Assembly (NCBI GenBank): GCA_002498455.1
Contig: DAHO01000010.1
Coordinates: forward strand, 1 to 16,062
DNA length: 16,062 nt
Direction: 5' to 3'
Origin: Euryarchaeota archaeon UBA602
GTDB lineage: Archaea; Thermoplasmatota; Poseidoniia; Poseidoniales; Thalassarchaeaceae
The notes beneath the pieces were generated by a model that saw nothing but the letters and a program-made list of their open reading frames with translations, was not told the DNA's origin and did no database searches. Position 1 is the first letter of the stretch; every line of letters starts with the position of its first letter. The position numbers were made by a program, and so were the translations under genes. Below are positions 7,229 through 15,600 of this stretch, piece by piece.

Positions 7229-7232
7229 GCCC

Positions 7233-7586
7233 ATGTGGAGATGGTTCGCTGCAAAATGCGTGCGTCTGTTTCATCTCTTCATCGTGATTTTCCTTGCCTT
7301 TGGTTGGGCTTTGCCTTTTCCTGAAGCATGGTGGTTGCATGTCGTTCTCACCATCATCACTCGTGTACATTGGCGCTTCAATAATCGCACCTGTATCCTG
7401 ACCACTTGGGAGCAACGATTGTTGCGGAACAAACAAACCGAAGAGCACGAGGAAGGTTGGTTCATCAAGGAAATTTCAGAAGCCCTCACTGGCCGGCGTC
7501 CTTCGACTAAATTCACTCGCTCTTTGATGATGTACTGGAGTTGGACAACCGCGGGAATCTCGATACTCCGTATTGCGCTCAATTGA
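7233..7586 (+). CDS. DUF2784-like small membrane protein, copy 2
   Basis: A 117-residue paralogue of the preceding gene. Shared landmarks in the same order are an N-terminal helix with a histidine (LFHLF), LPFPEAWW, HW, CILTTWEQRLLRN and GWFIKE, then a C-terminal hydrophobic helix. The ATG at 7233 is preceded by GGTGA (7224-7228) at four bases, overlapping the stop of copy 1; an upstream in-frame TTG at 7206 would make an overlap and lacks a site. Outside the LPFPEAWW block the two proteins differ strongly, so this is not a very recent duplication. The two may form a heteromeric membrane complex, but function is unknown. Confidence 0.7.
   Translation: MWRWFAAKCVRLFHLFIVIFLAFGWALPFPEAWWLHVVLTIITRVHWRFNNRTCILTTWEQRLLRNKQTEEHEEGWFIKEISEALTGRRPSTKFTRSLMMYWSWTTAGISILRIALN
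7310..7336 (+). repeat. 27-base direct repeat, second copy
   Basis: Identical to 6943-6969; encodes the same LPFPEAWW turn in the second DUF2784-like protein. Confidence 0.85.
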
Positions 7587-7603
7587 ATAGGGGTCTGCCC
7601 TCT

Positions 7604-7622
7604 GGTCACCCTATGGGTGACC
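7604..7622 (+). promoter_or_regulatory. Perfect hairpin enclosing the start codon of the PKD protein gene
   Basis: GGTCACCC (7604-7611) and GGGTGACC (7615-7622) are exact reverse complements separated by three bases. The ATG at 7613-7615 lies at the loop and first stem base. In mRNA this could limit start-codon access; in DNA it could be an operator. The symmetry is seen directly; function is inferred. Confidence 0.55.
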
Positions 7623-10600
7623 ATTCACACCGACTGTCGTACAGCCTCGTTTTGCTAATGTTGATGTCAATTTTGGTACCGTTCACGCTGCCAAATCACT
7701 CGACTGAATTGGATGAAAAGTCGTCATTACAGCACGTCTCATCGAGGAGCAGTACGCTGATTGACGTCGCCGATTGGCGTATTGGCGATGAATGGATTTA
7801 CGATGCCGAATTTGATGTCGAGGATCTAATTGCAGGTGGGGCTCCGGGTTCACAAGTCGGTGTATTGACTGGACAATTGACCCGTGAGGTTGTTGACATT
7901 CGAATCGATACCATCGACAATGTCTCGACCATCGTCTACGATCTTGATTCATCTGGCACATTCAATTACAACGGTGCCACCATTGTTGCCTCAGGATTCA
8001 ATGTCGGTGGTGATCTTGAGGTCGACCTAGAGATGGAAGAAGTAATCCGCGCTTCAGATCTCAGCCAAATTACTTACAACATGAATTTGGATGTTGATTT
8101 CGATAACATTGGATTCCCGGCCAGTCTCGTCGTCGGGAGCAGTTTGGACTTGGCAACTTTGAGTATCGATACAGATTATGCCCCCCCAAAGGAGATTTAC
8201 GACTTCCCGATGAATGTCGGTGAAACCTGGGATGCTGAAACCACAACTTCGGTGTCTTGGTCTGGAGAGGTTTATGACAATCTCTTTGACTTGCCCGAGG
8301 ATACCTCAGAATCATCAATTGAGAGCTTTGGAATCGTGGGTTCAGGTAACCCAGGTGTCTCATACTCTGGTTGTTCGAATTCCTACAACGTTACCGCCTA
8401 CAACGCAACTTCTGGCGCCATCAATGGGTACCGTTGGTGGTGTGACAATGCACGAAATGACGCCTGGTGGCATCAGACCATCGATGTCGGTGCAACCATC
8501 GACTTCAGACTCAATCAATACAATCCAGTAGCGCGAGTTCATGAAATTGATGTTGATCTGGCTTTCCCCGCTTGGCCATTGGATGTAGATTTAGGTGTCT
8601 GGATCAATGTCACAAATAGCAATGGTCAACCCGTAGCCAACCAAGATGTCGAGTTCAGATATGAAGTGGATGAAGACATTCGTACCGTGACAACAGCTGC
8701 CAATGGCAGTGCTTACGTTGAATTCGATACCGGCCATAGTCTCGATGCCTCACCGACCAGTGATGATTATGCCAGTCATGGCGTCATAGCTTGGATTCCT
8801 TCAACCGAAGAAATCGGTGTCACTACGATCACATTGGATGAAAATCTGGTTGAGATCGATTTGGCTGCAGTCAGCAGTGGCGTATCTGTCACTCGAATGC
8901 GTGATGGAGTCTCCCAACAACTGAACGCCATTACTGGATTCAACTCCATACCCGGTGACCAATTGACGTTCAGCGTCCCTGTACAGAATCAGGGCATTCT
9001 TTCCTCGCCAGCCACAACGCTGGAAATTCAAGCTCCTGATGGCTCAACCAGTCAAGTCAGTGTACCTTCACTAGGCGCGCTTGGAGTGTTTACCGCAGAT
9101 GTCTCTTGGACAGTTCCTGCCAACCAAAATATTGGAGACGTACTCATTCAATTCGTTGTGGACCCCGCACAGAGCGTCACCGCAGATGCAGACCGCTCCA
9201 ACAATCAAGGTACATTCTCAATGTTTGTTGGGAGATTGCCAACCGCGAGTATTGATCCTGTGATTCCCAAGTTGACTTTCGATAATGTGGTTGTTGATGC
9301 GTCGATGTCTACCGACCCTGATGGCGGCACAGTCATCTGTTTGTTTGATTATGAGTTGGAAAACGGAACGGTTGAATCCATCGTATCAACCAATTGTATA
9401 CTCGAGAATCACTGGGAAAATGATGGTGAATATCTGGTCAACCTGAGTGTGGTTGACGATGAGGATGATGTGGACCGGAGTTCGGTCTTGGTCGTAATCA
9501 ACAACCGCCCCGCTGTGGTCAATTTGGCCGTCAGTGAAACCTCCGTAAAGGTTGGAGAGCCGGTGACATTCAATGCGCAAGACAACAGTGATATGGATAC
9601 CACAACACCTGAATCTCCTATCGACATGCTGTGGATGCCACCGGATGCGCCCAATGGTCAACCGTATGCTTGTACACAAGGTCTGATTACACAAGCTTGC
9701 ACAGTGACTCCAGAAGTGGAGGGTACATTCACCATGTCCTTCCGTGCGGTTGACGATGATTTTGCAGTCACCACTGAATCAATCAGCATCACGGTGACCA
9801 ACATCGCCCCCTACAACGGGTCGATTCAATTGCGAGACGTTGAGACCAACACGATCCTTGAATCCAACAACATGCAGGTTTGGCACGTCGATGAGGACCA
9901 GCCACTTGAGTTGCTTGGATTTGTCGAAGATTCGCCAAATGACATGCCCTCGATTCGATGGGAATGGCAACCGGATTCTCAAATTGACCCAAGTTGGTTT
10001 GAGACCACGAACGGACCCACCTCGGTGGTTCCCGTCAGCTGGTCAGAGAATGGGCCGCATGTGATTGTGATGCAGGCCTTTGACGACGACGGCGAGACCA
10101 GCGGCACCGTCAGTGGTTGGGTCATGGTCCACAACGTCGCACCAACCATCTCCGAATTTGATGAGCCACTTCCATTGTGGGAGGATGCTCGAACCCTGTT
10201 CACTTTGGAGTACAGCGATAGTGCCAGTGACATGGATTCTCTTGTCGCCTGTTGGGATTTGGATCCATACATCAATCTGGATCAAGAAGGCAGTTCAGAT
10301 GATGACTGTGACATCACGGGCGCTACCATCAATTACAAGTGGTCTGAAGCCGGGACTTATCCTGCAATATTCCATGTCACCGATGACGATGGGGAGCGAA
10401 CGTCACAGATGGTCAATTTCACAGTACGAAACCGACAACCGGTTGCGGACATCTGGGTGAGTGAGCTCGCGCCTAAGGCGGGCGAAATGTTTGGCCTTTC
10501 AGGCAATCTTTCAACCGATACACCAAGTGATCAAGGAAATCTAGTGTATGTATGGGATTTGGACACCTCCGTCGATTCGGATGGTGATTCCGACCCCACC

Positions 10601-11203
10601 AATGACATCGATGAAATTGGAATGGAAATTTGGGTCACATTTGACAAACCCGGTGAGCGCGGAATCCGATTGATGGTTTCTGACGAGATTGAAACTTCCA
10701 CCAAGGACTACACCGTTGCCGTTCTGGAAGATGACAGCGGTTTCTTCAGTTTTGCAGGCGGAGGTAGTTTCGTGACAACGATTGTCATCATCATGATGCT
10801 CATTTTGGCAGGTTTGCTCGGCATCTTGGCTTGGACCTCTTTGCGTGGGAAAGGAGCCACTGAAGGTTGGGATGACGTGGCCGCAATGGGCTTTGGATTG
10901 GAACAAGAGGCTCCCATGGCCGCACCACCATCTGCAATGTTTGCGGAACCTGCGGCCCAACCTCCCTCAGCTGCACCCACTCCTGAGCCTCTAGTGAGTT
11001 CAGGTCCACCACCCGTTCCAGCCGAGGGGTTGCCACCCGGCTGGACAATGGAGCAATGGGACCACTACGGTGCACAATGGTTGGCTCAGCAGGCCGAAGC
11101 ACAACCTCAGCCTGCCCCCACACCCGCGCCTGCACCAACGGTTACAGAAACAACAACCCTCCCGTCATTTTCAGCCGAAGATGACTTGGACCTTGACTTC
11201 TGA
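7613..11203 (+). CDS. Large PKD/CARDB-domain surface protein with C-terminal anchor
   Basis: A 1196-residue exported protein. Residues 1-30 are a signal sequence (GDHSHR followed by a hydrophobic SLVLLMLMSILVPF). A novel N-terminal region with a WRIGDEWIYDAEF block runs to about 320. An Ig-like or transthyretin-like segment follows at about 323-375 and a CARDB-type beta domain at about 418-535. Five PKD-like domains begin near 541, 630, 729, 839 and 938, ending with acidic loops such as VDDEDD, VTDDDGE and FDDDGE. One membrane helix lies at about 1052-1076, followed by a 120-residue Pro/Ala-rich cytoplasmic tail containing GLPPGWTMEQWDHYGAQWL and an acidic end. Such domains usually mediate protein or glycan contact, so adhesion or cell-envelope organisation is likely. 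The ATG at 7613 is chosen because the signal peptide begins there; an in-frame TTG at 7541 would overlap the preceding gene. The start lies in a hairpin. Confidence 0.88.
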   Translation: MGDHSHRLSYSLVLLMLMSILVPFTLPNHSTELDEKSSLQHVSSRSSTLIDVADWRIGDEWIYDAEFDVEDLIAGGAPGSQVGVLTGQLTREVVDIRIDTIDNVSTIVYDLDSSGTFNYNGATIVASGFNVGGDLEVDLEMEEVIRASDLSQITYNMNLDVDFDNIGFPASLVVGSSLDLATLSIDTDYAPPKEIYDFPMNVGETWDAETTTSVSWSGEVYDNLFDLPEDTSESSIESFGIVGSGNPGVSYSGCSNSYNVTAYNATSGAINGYRWWCDNARNDAWWHQTIDVGATIDFRLNQYNPVARVHEIDVDLAFPAWPLDVDLGVWINVTNSNGQPVANQDVEFRYEVDEDIRTVTTAANGSAYVEFDTGHSLDASPTSDDYASHGVIAWIPSTEEIGVTTITLDENLVEIDLAAVSSGVSVTRMRDGVSQQLNAITGFNSIPGDQLTFSVPVQNQGILSSPATTLEIQAPDGSTSQVSVPSLGALGVFTADVSWTVPANQNIGDVLIQFVVDPAQSVTADADRSNNQGTFSMFVGRLPTASIDPVIPKLTFDNVVVDASMSTDPDGGTVICLFDYELENGTVESIVSTNCILENHWENDGEYLVNLSVVDDEDDVDRSSVLVVINNRPAVVNLAVSETSVKVGEPVTFNAQDNSDMDTTTPESPIDMLWMPPDAPNGQPYACTQGLITQACTVTPEVEGTFTMSFRAVDDDFAVTTESISITVTNIAPYNGSIQLRDVETNTILESNNMQVWHVDEDQPLELLGFVEDSPNDMPSIRWEWQPDSQIDPSWFETTNGPTSVVPVSWSENGPHVIVMQAFDDDGETSGTVSGWVMVHNVAPTISEFDEPLPLWEDARTLFTLEYSDSASDMDSLVACWDLDPYINLDQEGSSDDDCDITGATINYKWSEAGTYPAIFHVTDDDGERTSQMVNFTVRNRQPVADIWVSELAPKAGEMFGLSGNLSTDTPSDQGNLVYVWDLDTSVDSDGDSDPTNDIDEIGMEIWVTFDKPGERGIRLMVSDEIETSTKDYTVAVLEDDSGFFSFAGGGSFVTTIVIIMMLILAGLLGILAWTSLRGKGATEGWDDVAAMGFGLEQEAPMAAPPSAMFAEPAAQPPSAAPTPEPLVSSGPPPVPAEGLPPGWTMEQWDHYGAQWLAQQAEAQPQPAPTPAPAPTVTETTTLPSFSAEDDLDLDF

Positions 11204-11212
11204 GCCCGTGTC

Positions 11213-11722
11213 ATGCGCCGTCGATTGTACGACCTTTTCGGTCTGCCTCAATTGCCGGATTCTGAACCGGCTGAGGTAGTCGATGAGGCGTTGCCTGTTG
11301 AGGAACCACCCGACCCCATCCACATCCCAAAACCGGTTCGTAAAGTTGAGCGAAAACCAGTCAAAGATTTGCGATTCCATGATTTGGGTTCCAAGCGGTG
11401 GATTGAATGGGCTTCCGCTCATCAGGGATTGCCACGCCGCGGGTTGCGATACATTCGACCGGATGACATGCACCGATTGCCCTTGGACGCGATCTCCACT
11501 CGTCTCCATCAAGGCGATGTTTGCCTTGTCGATTTGAGTAGTCTAGCACACATGGACAGTCAACGAAGTGCTCTATCACGACAAGTGCAAGACATGGCCA
11601 ATTACGGGGGGCTTCCAGTGTTCGCATTGGACGATTCCAATCGCCTGTTGCTCATTCCGGGTCGTGGATCTCGAATCGATACGGAAACTCATGAGTTGGG
11701 TGGGAATTCCATTATCGATTAG
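11213..11722 (+). CDS. sepF: SepF-like cell division protein
   Basis: A 169-residue protein with the layout of archaeal SepF, the membrane anchor of FtsZ. The N-terminal MRRRLYDLFGLPQL can form a short amphipathic membrane-targeting helix, a flexible acidic, Pro-rich linker runs to about 75, and the C-terminal SepF core follows. The core shows RYIRPDDMHRLPL, then HQGDVCLVDLSSLAHMDS (101-115) matching the family's GDIVIVDISPL strand, a helix, and VFALDDSNRLLLIPGRGSRID (136-156) matching the final strands and the P-x-G turn. It would polymerise and tether FtsZ at the division site. It starts nine bases after the PKD gene stop and is probably in the tbp operon. Its stop overlaps the stop of the convergent flavin reductase gene by four bases. 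FtsZ itself is not in the window. The assignment rests on fold pattern, not a search. Confidence 0.8.
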   Translation: MRRRLYDLFGLPQLPDSEPAEVVDEALPVEEPPDPIHIPKPVRKVERKPVKDLRFHDLGSKRWIEWASAHQGLPRRGLRYIRPDDMHRLPLDAISTRLHQGDVCLVDLSSLAHMDSQRSALSRQVQDMANYGGLPVFALDDSNRLLLIPGRGSRIDTETHELGGNSIID

Positions 11723-12588
11723 TCTCGATAACTTCGGACATCAAATGACCAAGCTGAACCATCAGGGCCACTTGTCAATCGGTCCCAGCCATATTGCGTA
11801 AGGAGGGGTCGCCAGGTTTCTGCATCCGGCGGCATGCCTCTTTTGGTTCCTTCATTCGGTCTCAAGATGTGGTTTACCTTCAAGATCGCCAAGGTTGCCA
11901 CCGCCCCGGGTAGTGGGTGAAGTTCTGCGAGTTCGCATTCCAATACAGCAGCCGAAAGAGGGTGGTATGGAGGGTAATCATTGGGCGATGGAATGGCTTC
12001 ACCCAGGCCATCCCATTCACTGCGTTCAGGTGGGTGTGCCTCAGCGGTTTCATTGACCAATTGAGCCGCATCCCAAGTCCCGGGCAAAACCATGGCACTG
12101 ATTTTCGAGCCATTGCGCAGGTTGACTAGGGTGTCACGCGGTCGTCCAGCTCGGTCTTGGCTTAGAGATACACCGATCAATGGTGGGGTGTTTGACAGCG
12201 ATGCGAGACTGGAAACTGGACACAAATTTGGAACACCGTTCTCACCAACCGTTGAGAGCAACATCACCGGTCTTGGTGCAATCAGAGTCGACAACCATGC
12301 CGCCCGTTCCGGATGTTCAAGATAATTCGTATCGATGTTCTCGACATCATCACCCATGGCTTCTCCAAAGAAGCTGGGACGCTTACGATCTTCTTCTCCA
12401 TCGGTTTTGAACCAGTCATCGAGTTCGCCTCTTTCAACTTCTGAAAGGGCGTATGCCGTGAAATCTCGGTAAGCTGCCCAGCGTTGAATTTCTGTGGCAT
12501 CCTCTTCGCGGGTTTTTTTCCGATTGATACTGGCATCCGCGTAGACGACACAGCGCCGAAGAAAATCGCAAACCGCTTCCTTACTCAC
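11719..12588 (-). CDS. Flavin reductase-like (FMN split-barrel) protein with N-terminal extension
   Basis: A 289-residue protein whose residues from about 100 to 270 match the flavin reductase-like FMN-binding split barrel (DIM6/NTAB type). RPVMLLSTVGENGVPNLCPVSS resembles the first strands, SLASLSNTPPLIGVSLS the next, and RDTLVNLRNGSKISAMVLPGTW with VNETA the flavin-contacting segment. Members reduce flavin or carry FMN-dependent redox reactions on varied substrates; the substrate here is unknown. The first 75 residues form a charged, helix-prone extension (CDFLRRCVVYADASINRKKT) that I do not recognise. The start is GTG with GGTGA four bases upstream. A later ATG at residue 78 (MGDDVEN) could give just the barrel. 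It follows the thrombospondin-3 gene by 30 bases on the same strand, so the two may be co-transcribed. Confidence 0.8.
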   Translation of the reverse strand: MSKEAVCDFLRRCVVYADASINRKKTREEDATEIQRWAAYRDFTAYALSEVERGELDDWFKTDGEEDRKRPSFFGEAMGDDVENIDTNYLEHPERAAWLSTLIAPRPVMLLSTVGENGVPNLCPVSSLASLSNTPPLIGVSLSQDRAGRPRDTLVNLRNGSKISAMVLPGTWDAAQLVNETAEAHPPERSEWDGLGEAIPSPNDYPPYHPLSAAVLECELAELHPLPGAVATLAILKVNHILRPNEGTKRGMPPDAETWRPLLTQYGWDRLTSGPDGSAWSFDVRSYRD

Positions 12589-12592
12589 GTCA

Positions 12593-12597
12593 TCACC
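12593..12597 (-). promoter_or_regulatory. Shine-Dalgarno supporting the GTG start of the flavin reductase gene
   Basis: GGTGA on the minus strand lies four bases before GTG (12586-12588). This is the main support for the longer N-terminal form over the internal ATG at residue 78. Confidence 0.55.
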
Positions 12598-12618
12598 AAT
12601 GGGCGCGGATACGGCCTA

Positions 12619-15600
12619 CTATTCAACAGGCCACTTTCGCCATTCTCCACCGGTCTTCTCAGGGCGATAGAAATTCTGGCCGCTACCCGTCGGCCATTCG
12701 ACCCACTCAAATCCTTCTTTCTGAATTGTATTTTCGATTTCAAGTGGGGGGGTGTCTTGCACTGGTTCTGCTCCTAGTGTCTCGATTTGAGGTGGACCGG
12801 TATCTTCGATTGGTTCAGAAATACTCGGTTTATTTTCCAGCACACTGTCGGTCTGATCGAATACTGAATCCATGCCTGATGACATCAGTAACATCTCTTC
12901 CGGCGGAGCTGTCGGTACAGCCGGTTTCTTTACCAGGTGCATGAAATTGATCAAGAGCAATAGTACCATGATGGCAATCGCCGTAATCGGTTCCCAAGTC
13001 AGACTTCCTTTCGTCGAAGGTTCTGGAGGAAGGAGTTGATCTTCCTCGGCCGTGGATTCGTTGGCAATGGGTCCTTCATTGATGGTTTGATTCAGATTCG
13101 TGTTGTTTTGGAAGGTCTGATTTTGGAAGGTTTCATTGTTGTATGAATTGTTTTCAAAGGTTTGATTCTGGAATGTCTCGTTACTGTAGGTATTGTTGAG
13201 ATACGTGTTGTTGACATAGGTATTGTTGACGTAGGTGTTGTTGACGTAAGTTTGCTCATCCGTATAATTGACAGTTGAACTTCCTCCTCCGTTGGTGTCA
13301 GGTGTTTGACCAGGAGCACATCCTTCCGCATTGGCGGCGGAACCGGCGGTCGTTCGTGAGCAGAGGTCAACCAAATCTGAAACGCCATCCCCATCATCGT
13401 CGGTATCTTCGTTCCAGTCATGGCAACCATCGGCATCAAAGTCAACGGTTGGATTGGTAATCCAGCCTTCAATCCCTCGTGGACAGTTGTCATCGATGTC
13501 ATCCACGCCATCGGCATCATCATCCAAATCTTCAGTCGAATCTAGACAACCATCGCCATCGTAATCGGTCATTCGACCTGAATACCATTCCGTTGCCCCT
13601 CGTGGGCATGAATCATCGTAATCGGGGAAGTCATCGTTGTCATCGTTGAGATCTTCGGTTGCATCCAAGCAACCGTCACCATCGTTGTCAGTGTTGGAAG
13701 AGGAAGCCCAATTCAAATCGCCACTTGGACAACTATCGTCGACATCATCCACTCCATCATCATCGTCATCGGCATCTTCGTTTGCATCGAGACAACCGTC
13801 TCCATCGTGATCGAGTTCGGGTGTTGAGATCCAACCCAATTCGCCCTTTGGACAAGCATCTGCAGTATCGTTCACGGTGTCATCATCATCATCCAAGTCT
13901 TCGCCAGAATCCTTGCAACCATCGGCATCGTAGTCTGTGGTTCCATCCGAGGTCCAGTTCAATGTTCCAGTGGCGCACATGTCATCCACATCCATTGCCC
14001 CATCATTGTCGTCATCGTCATCTTCAACACCGTCTTTACATCCATCCGTATCGTAATCCGTGGAAGCATTGGATGTCCACAAAAGCGCGCCCATTGGACA
14101 ACTATCCGCAATGTCGAGAATCCCCTCCCCATCGTCATCGGCATCGCAAATGTCACCTTGCGTATCCGCATCGAAGTTGGCTTGATTTGGGTTGTACAAT
14201 TGTTGGCAATTGTCTCGGTTGTCGGTGATTCCATCCGCATCCGCGTCCGCACTCATCCGTGCGAGGAAAATATCCTCTCCATCAGAGGAATTCAATGAGT
14301 CTAGACCGAATGTTCGAGCTGAGTTAGAATACAATAATTGGCCTGTCGCAGCAACCGTTCCGTTCCCTGTGCCTACTACTTGCTGAATGGCAGTCGAACC
14401 TGTAGGCTGAGCAGCCCATTCCCATGTCCCAAGTGTTGAGGCCATGGCCACAAATCCAGTTCCGGCTGATGACAGGGTGGTCAATCCAACACTGATGACA
14501 CCGGATTTTTCCCCCACCACGACGACATTCCCAGCATCGACCATGGCCACGTCATAGATGTGGTCATCTTGTGTACCTCCTAAAGCAATGGACCAATCCC
14601 AAGATCCACTGCTGTTTAGTTTGGCGACAAACCCATCACGCTGGCCTCCAGAATTCACAGAACAACAGTTTGGAAATGAAATAGAGTTTCTGAAATCACC
14701 TGCAACATAGATGTCTCCTGAAGGGCTAACTTCGATTGACTTTGTATACATACATTGACTGTTACTACAAGTTGGCAAAGGCCCTGCCAACCACATCGTA
14801 GAATTTCCAGAAAAGAATTGTACGAGGCCACCTAAATCATCATCGGGATATGCTCTCGAACCACTTGCATCATTGTAGCTACCCGATTTGGCCCAGAATA
14901 CTACTCCTCCATTTGGATGCCCGGCCATCGTATCCATTCTTGGATTGTTGTAATTTGAAGTACGGTGAATTGCATTCCAACCGTTTGAGGAATCTCTTTG
15001 AGCGATACAAATATTGTAATTATACGGTCCAGAATAATACGAGCCATGCATTTGCACATTCCCATAGCACATGCCAGAAAAGAAGACATCACCATTGCCA
15101 TCTACAGCGATGTCAAGGTTTACATCATAACTGTCTTGAAAACCAATTGTATCTGCAGACATCCAACCGTTGTTCGGTGACCAACTGGCGACAATGAATC
15201 CTGAACCACTATTGAGATCGATTAAACCAGGAATTTCAACCCCTTGACTCCAATAGAATCCTACCCAAACAGTCCCATTTGGTCCGATGGCCATGGCAGC
15301 AGGATTCCTCCCATCAAAATAGGAATTCTCATTGGGACTTAATCGTCGGTCGACCTTGATTTGATCAACATGAGTCCAATTACCATTGTTGTCCGCAATC
15401 GCGAGGAAAAATCGAGAATAGTCATCATATACATACTCGGAATCTCCTCCAAGAACACCATCTCCGAAGCGCAGATTCCGCGAATTTTCTTCTGCAACTC
15501 CAAGCATGATGGTTGAGGTTGAGTTGAATTGTTCAATATCGATGATGCTTTCAGTGCCTGTGTGTCCAATCATTCTCGAGAATTGCAAATTTTGATTCCC

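Noticed and set aside
7541..7612. An upstream TTG start for the PKD surface protein
   Set aside because: It overlaps the preceding gene by 46 bases and adds polar residues before an otherwise normal signal peptide.
12586..12621. Read-through of the TAG between the giant surface protein and the flavin reductase, which are in the same frame
   Set aside because: A GTG start with its own ribosome site follows the stop, no pyrrolysine context is visible, and joining a cytoplasmic tail to a soluble enzyme has no support.
13084..14106. Regular repeats that might suggest a CRISPR array
   Set aside because: The 15-base and 123-base units are directly adjacent tandem coding repeats without spacers, kept in frame within one gene.
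13659..14228. A long plus-strand open frame rich in His and Arg opposite the calcium-binding repeats
   Set aside because: It is the antisense shadow of the repeated GAT/GAC-rich codons; composition is extreme and no start site or family feature is seen.
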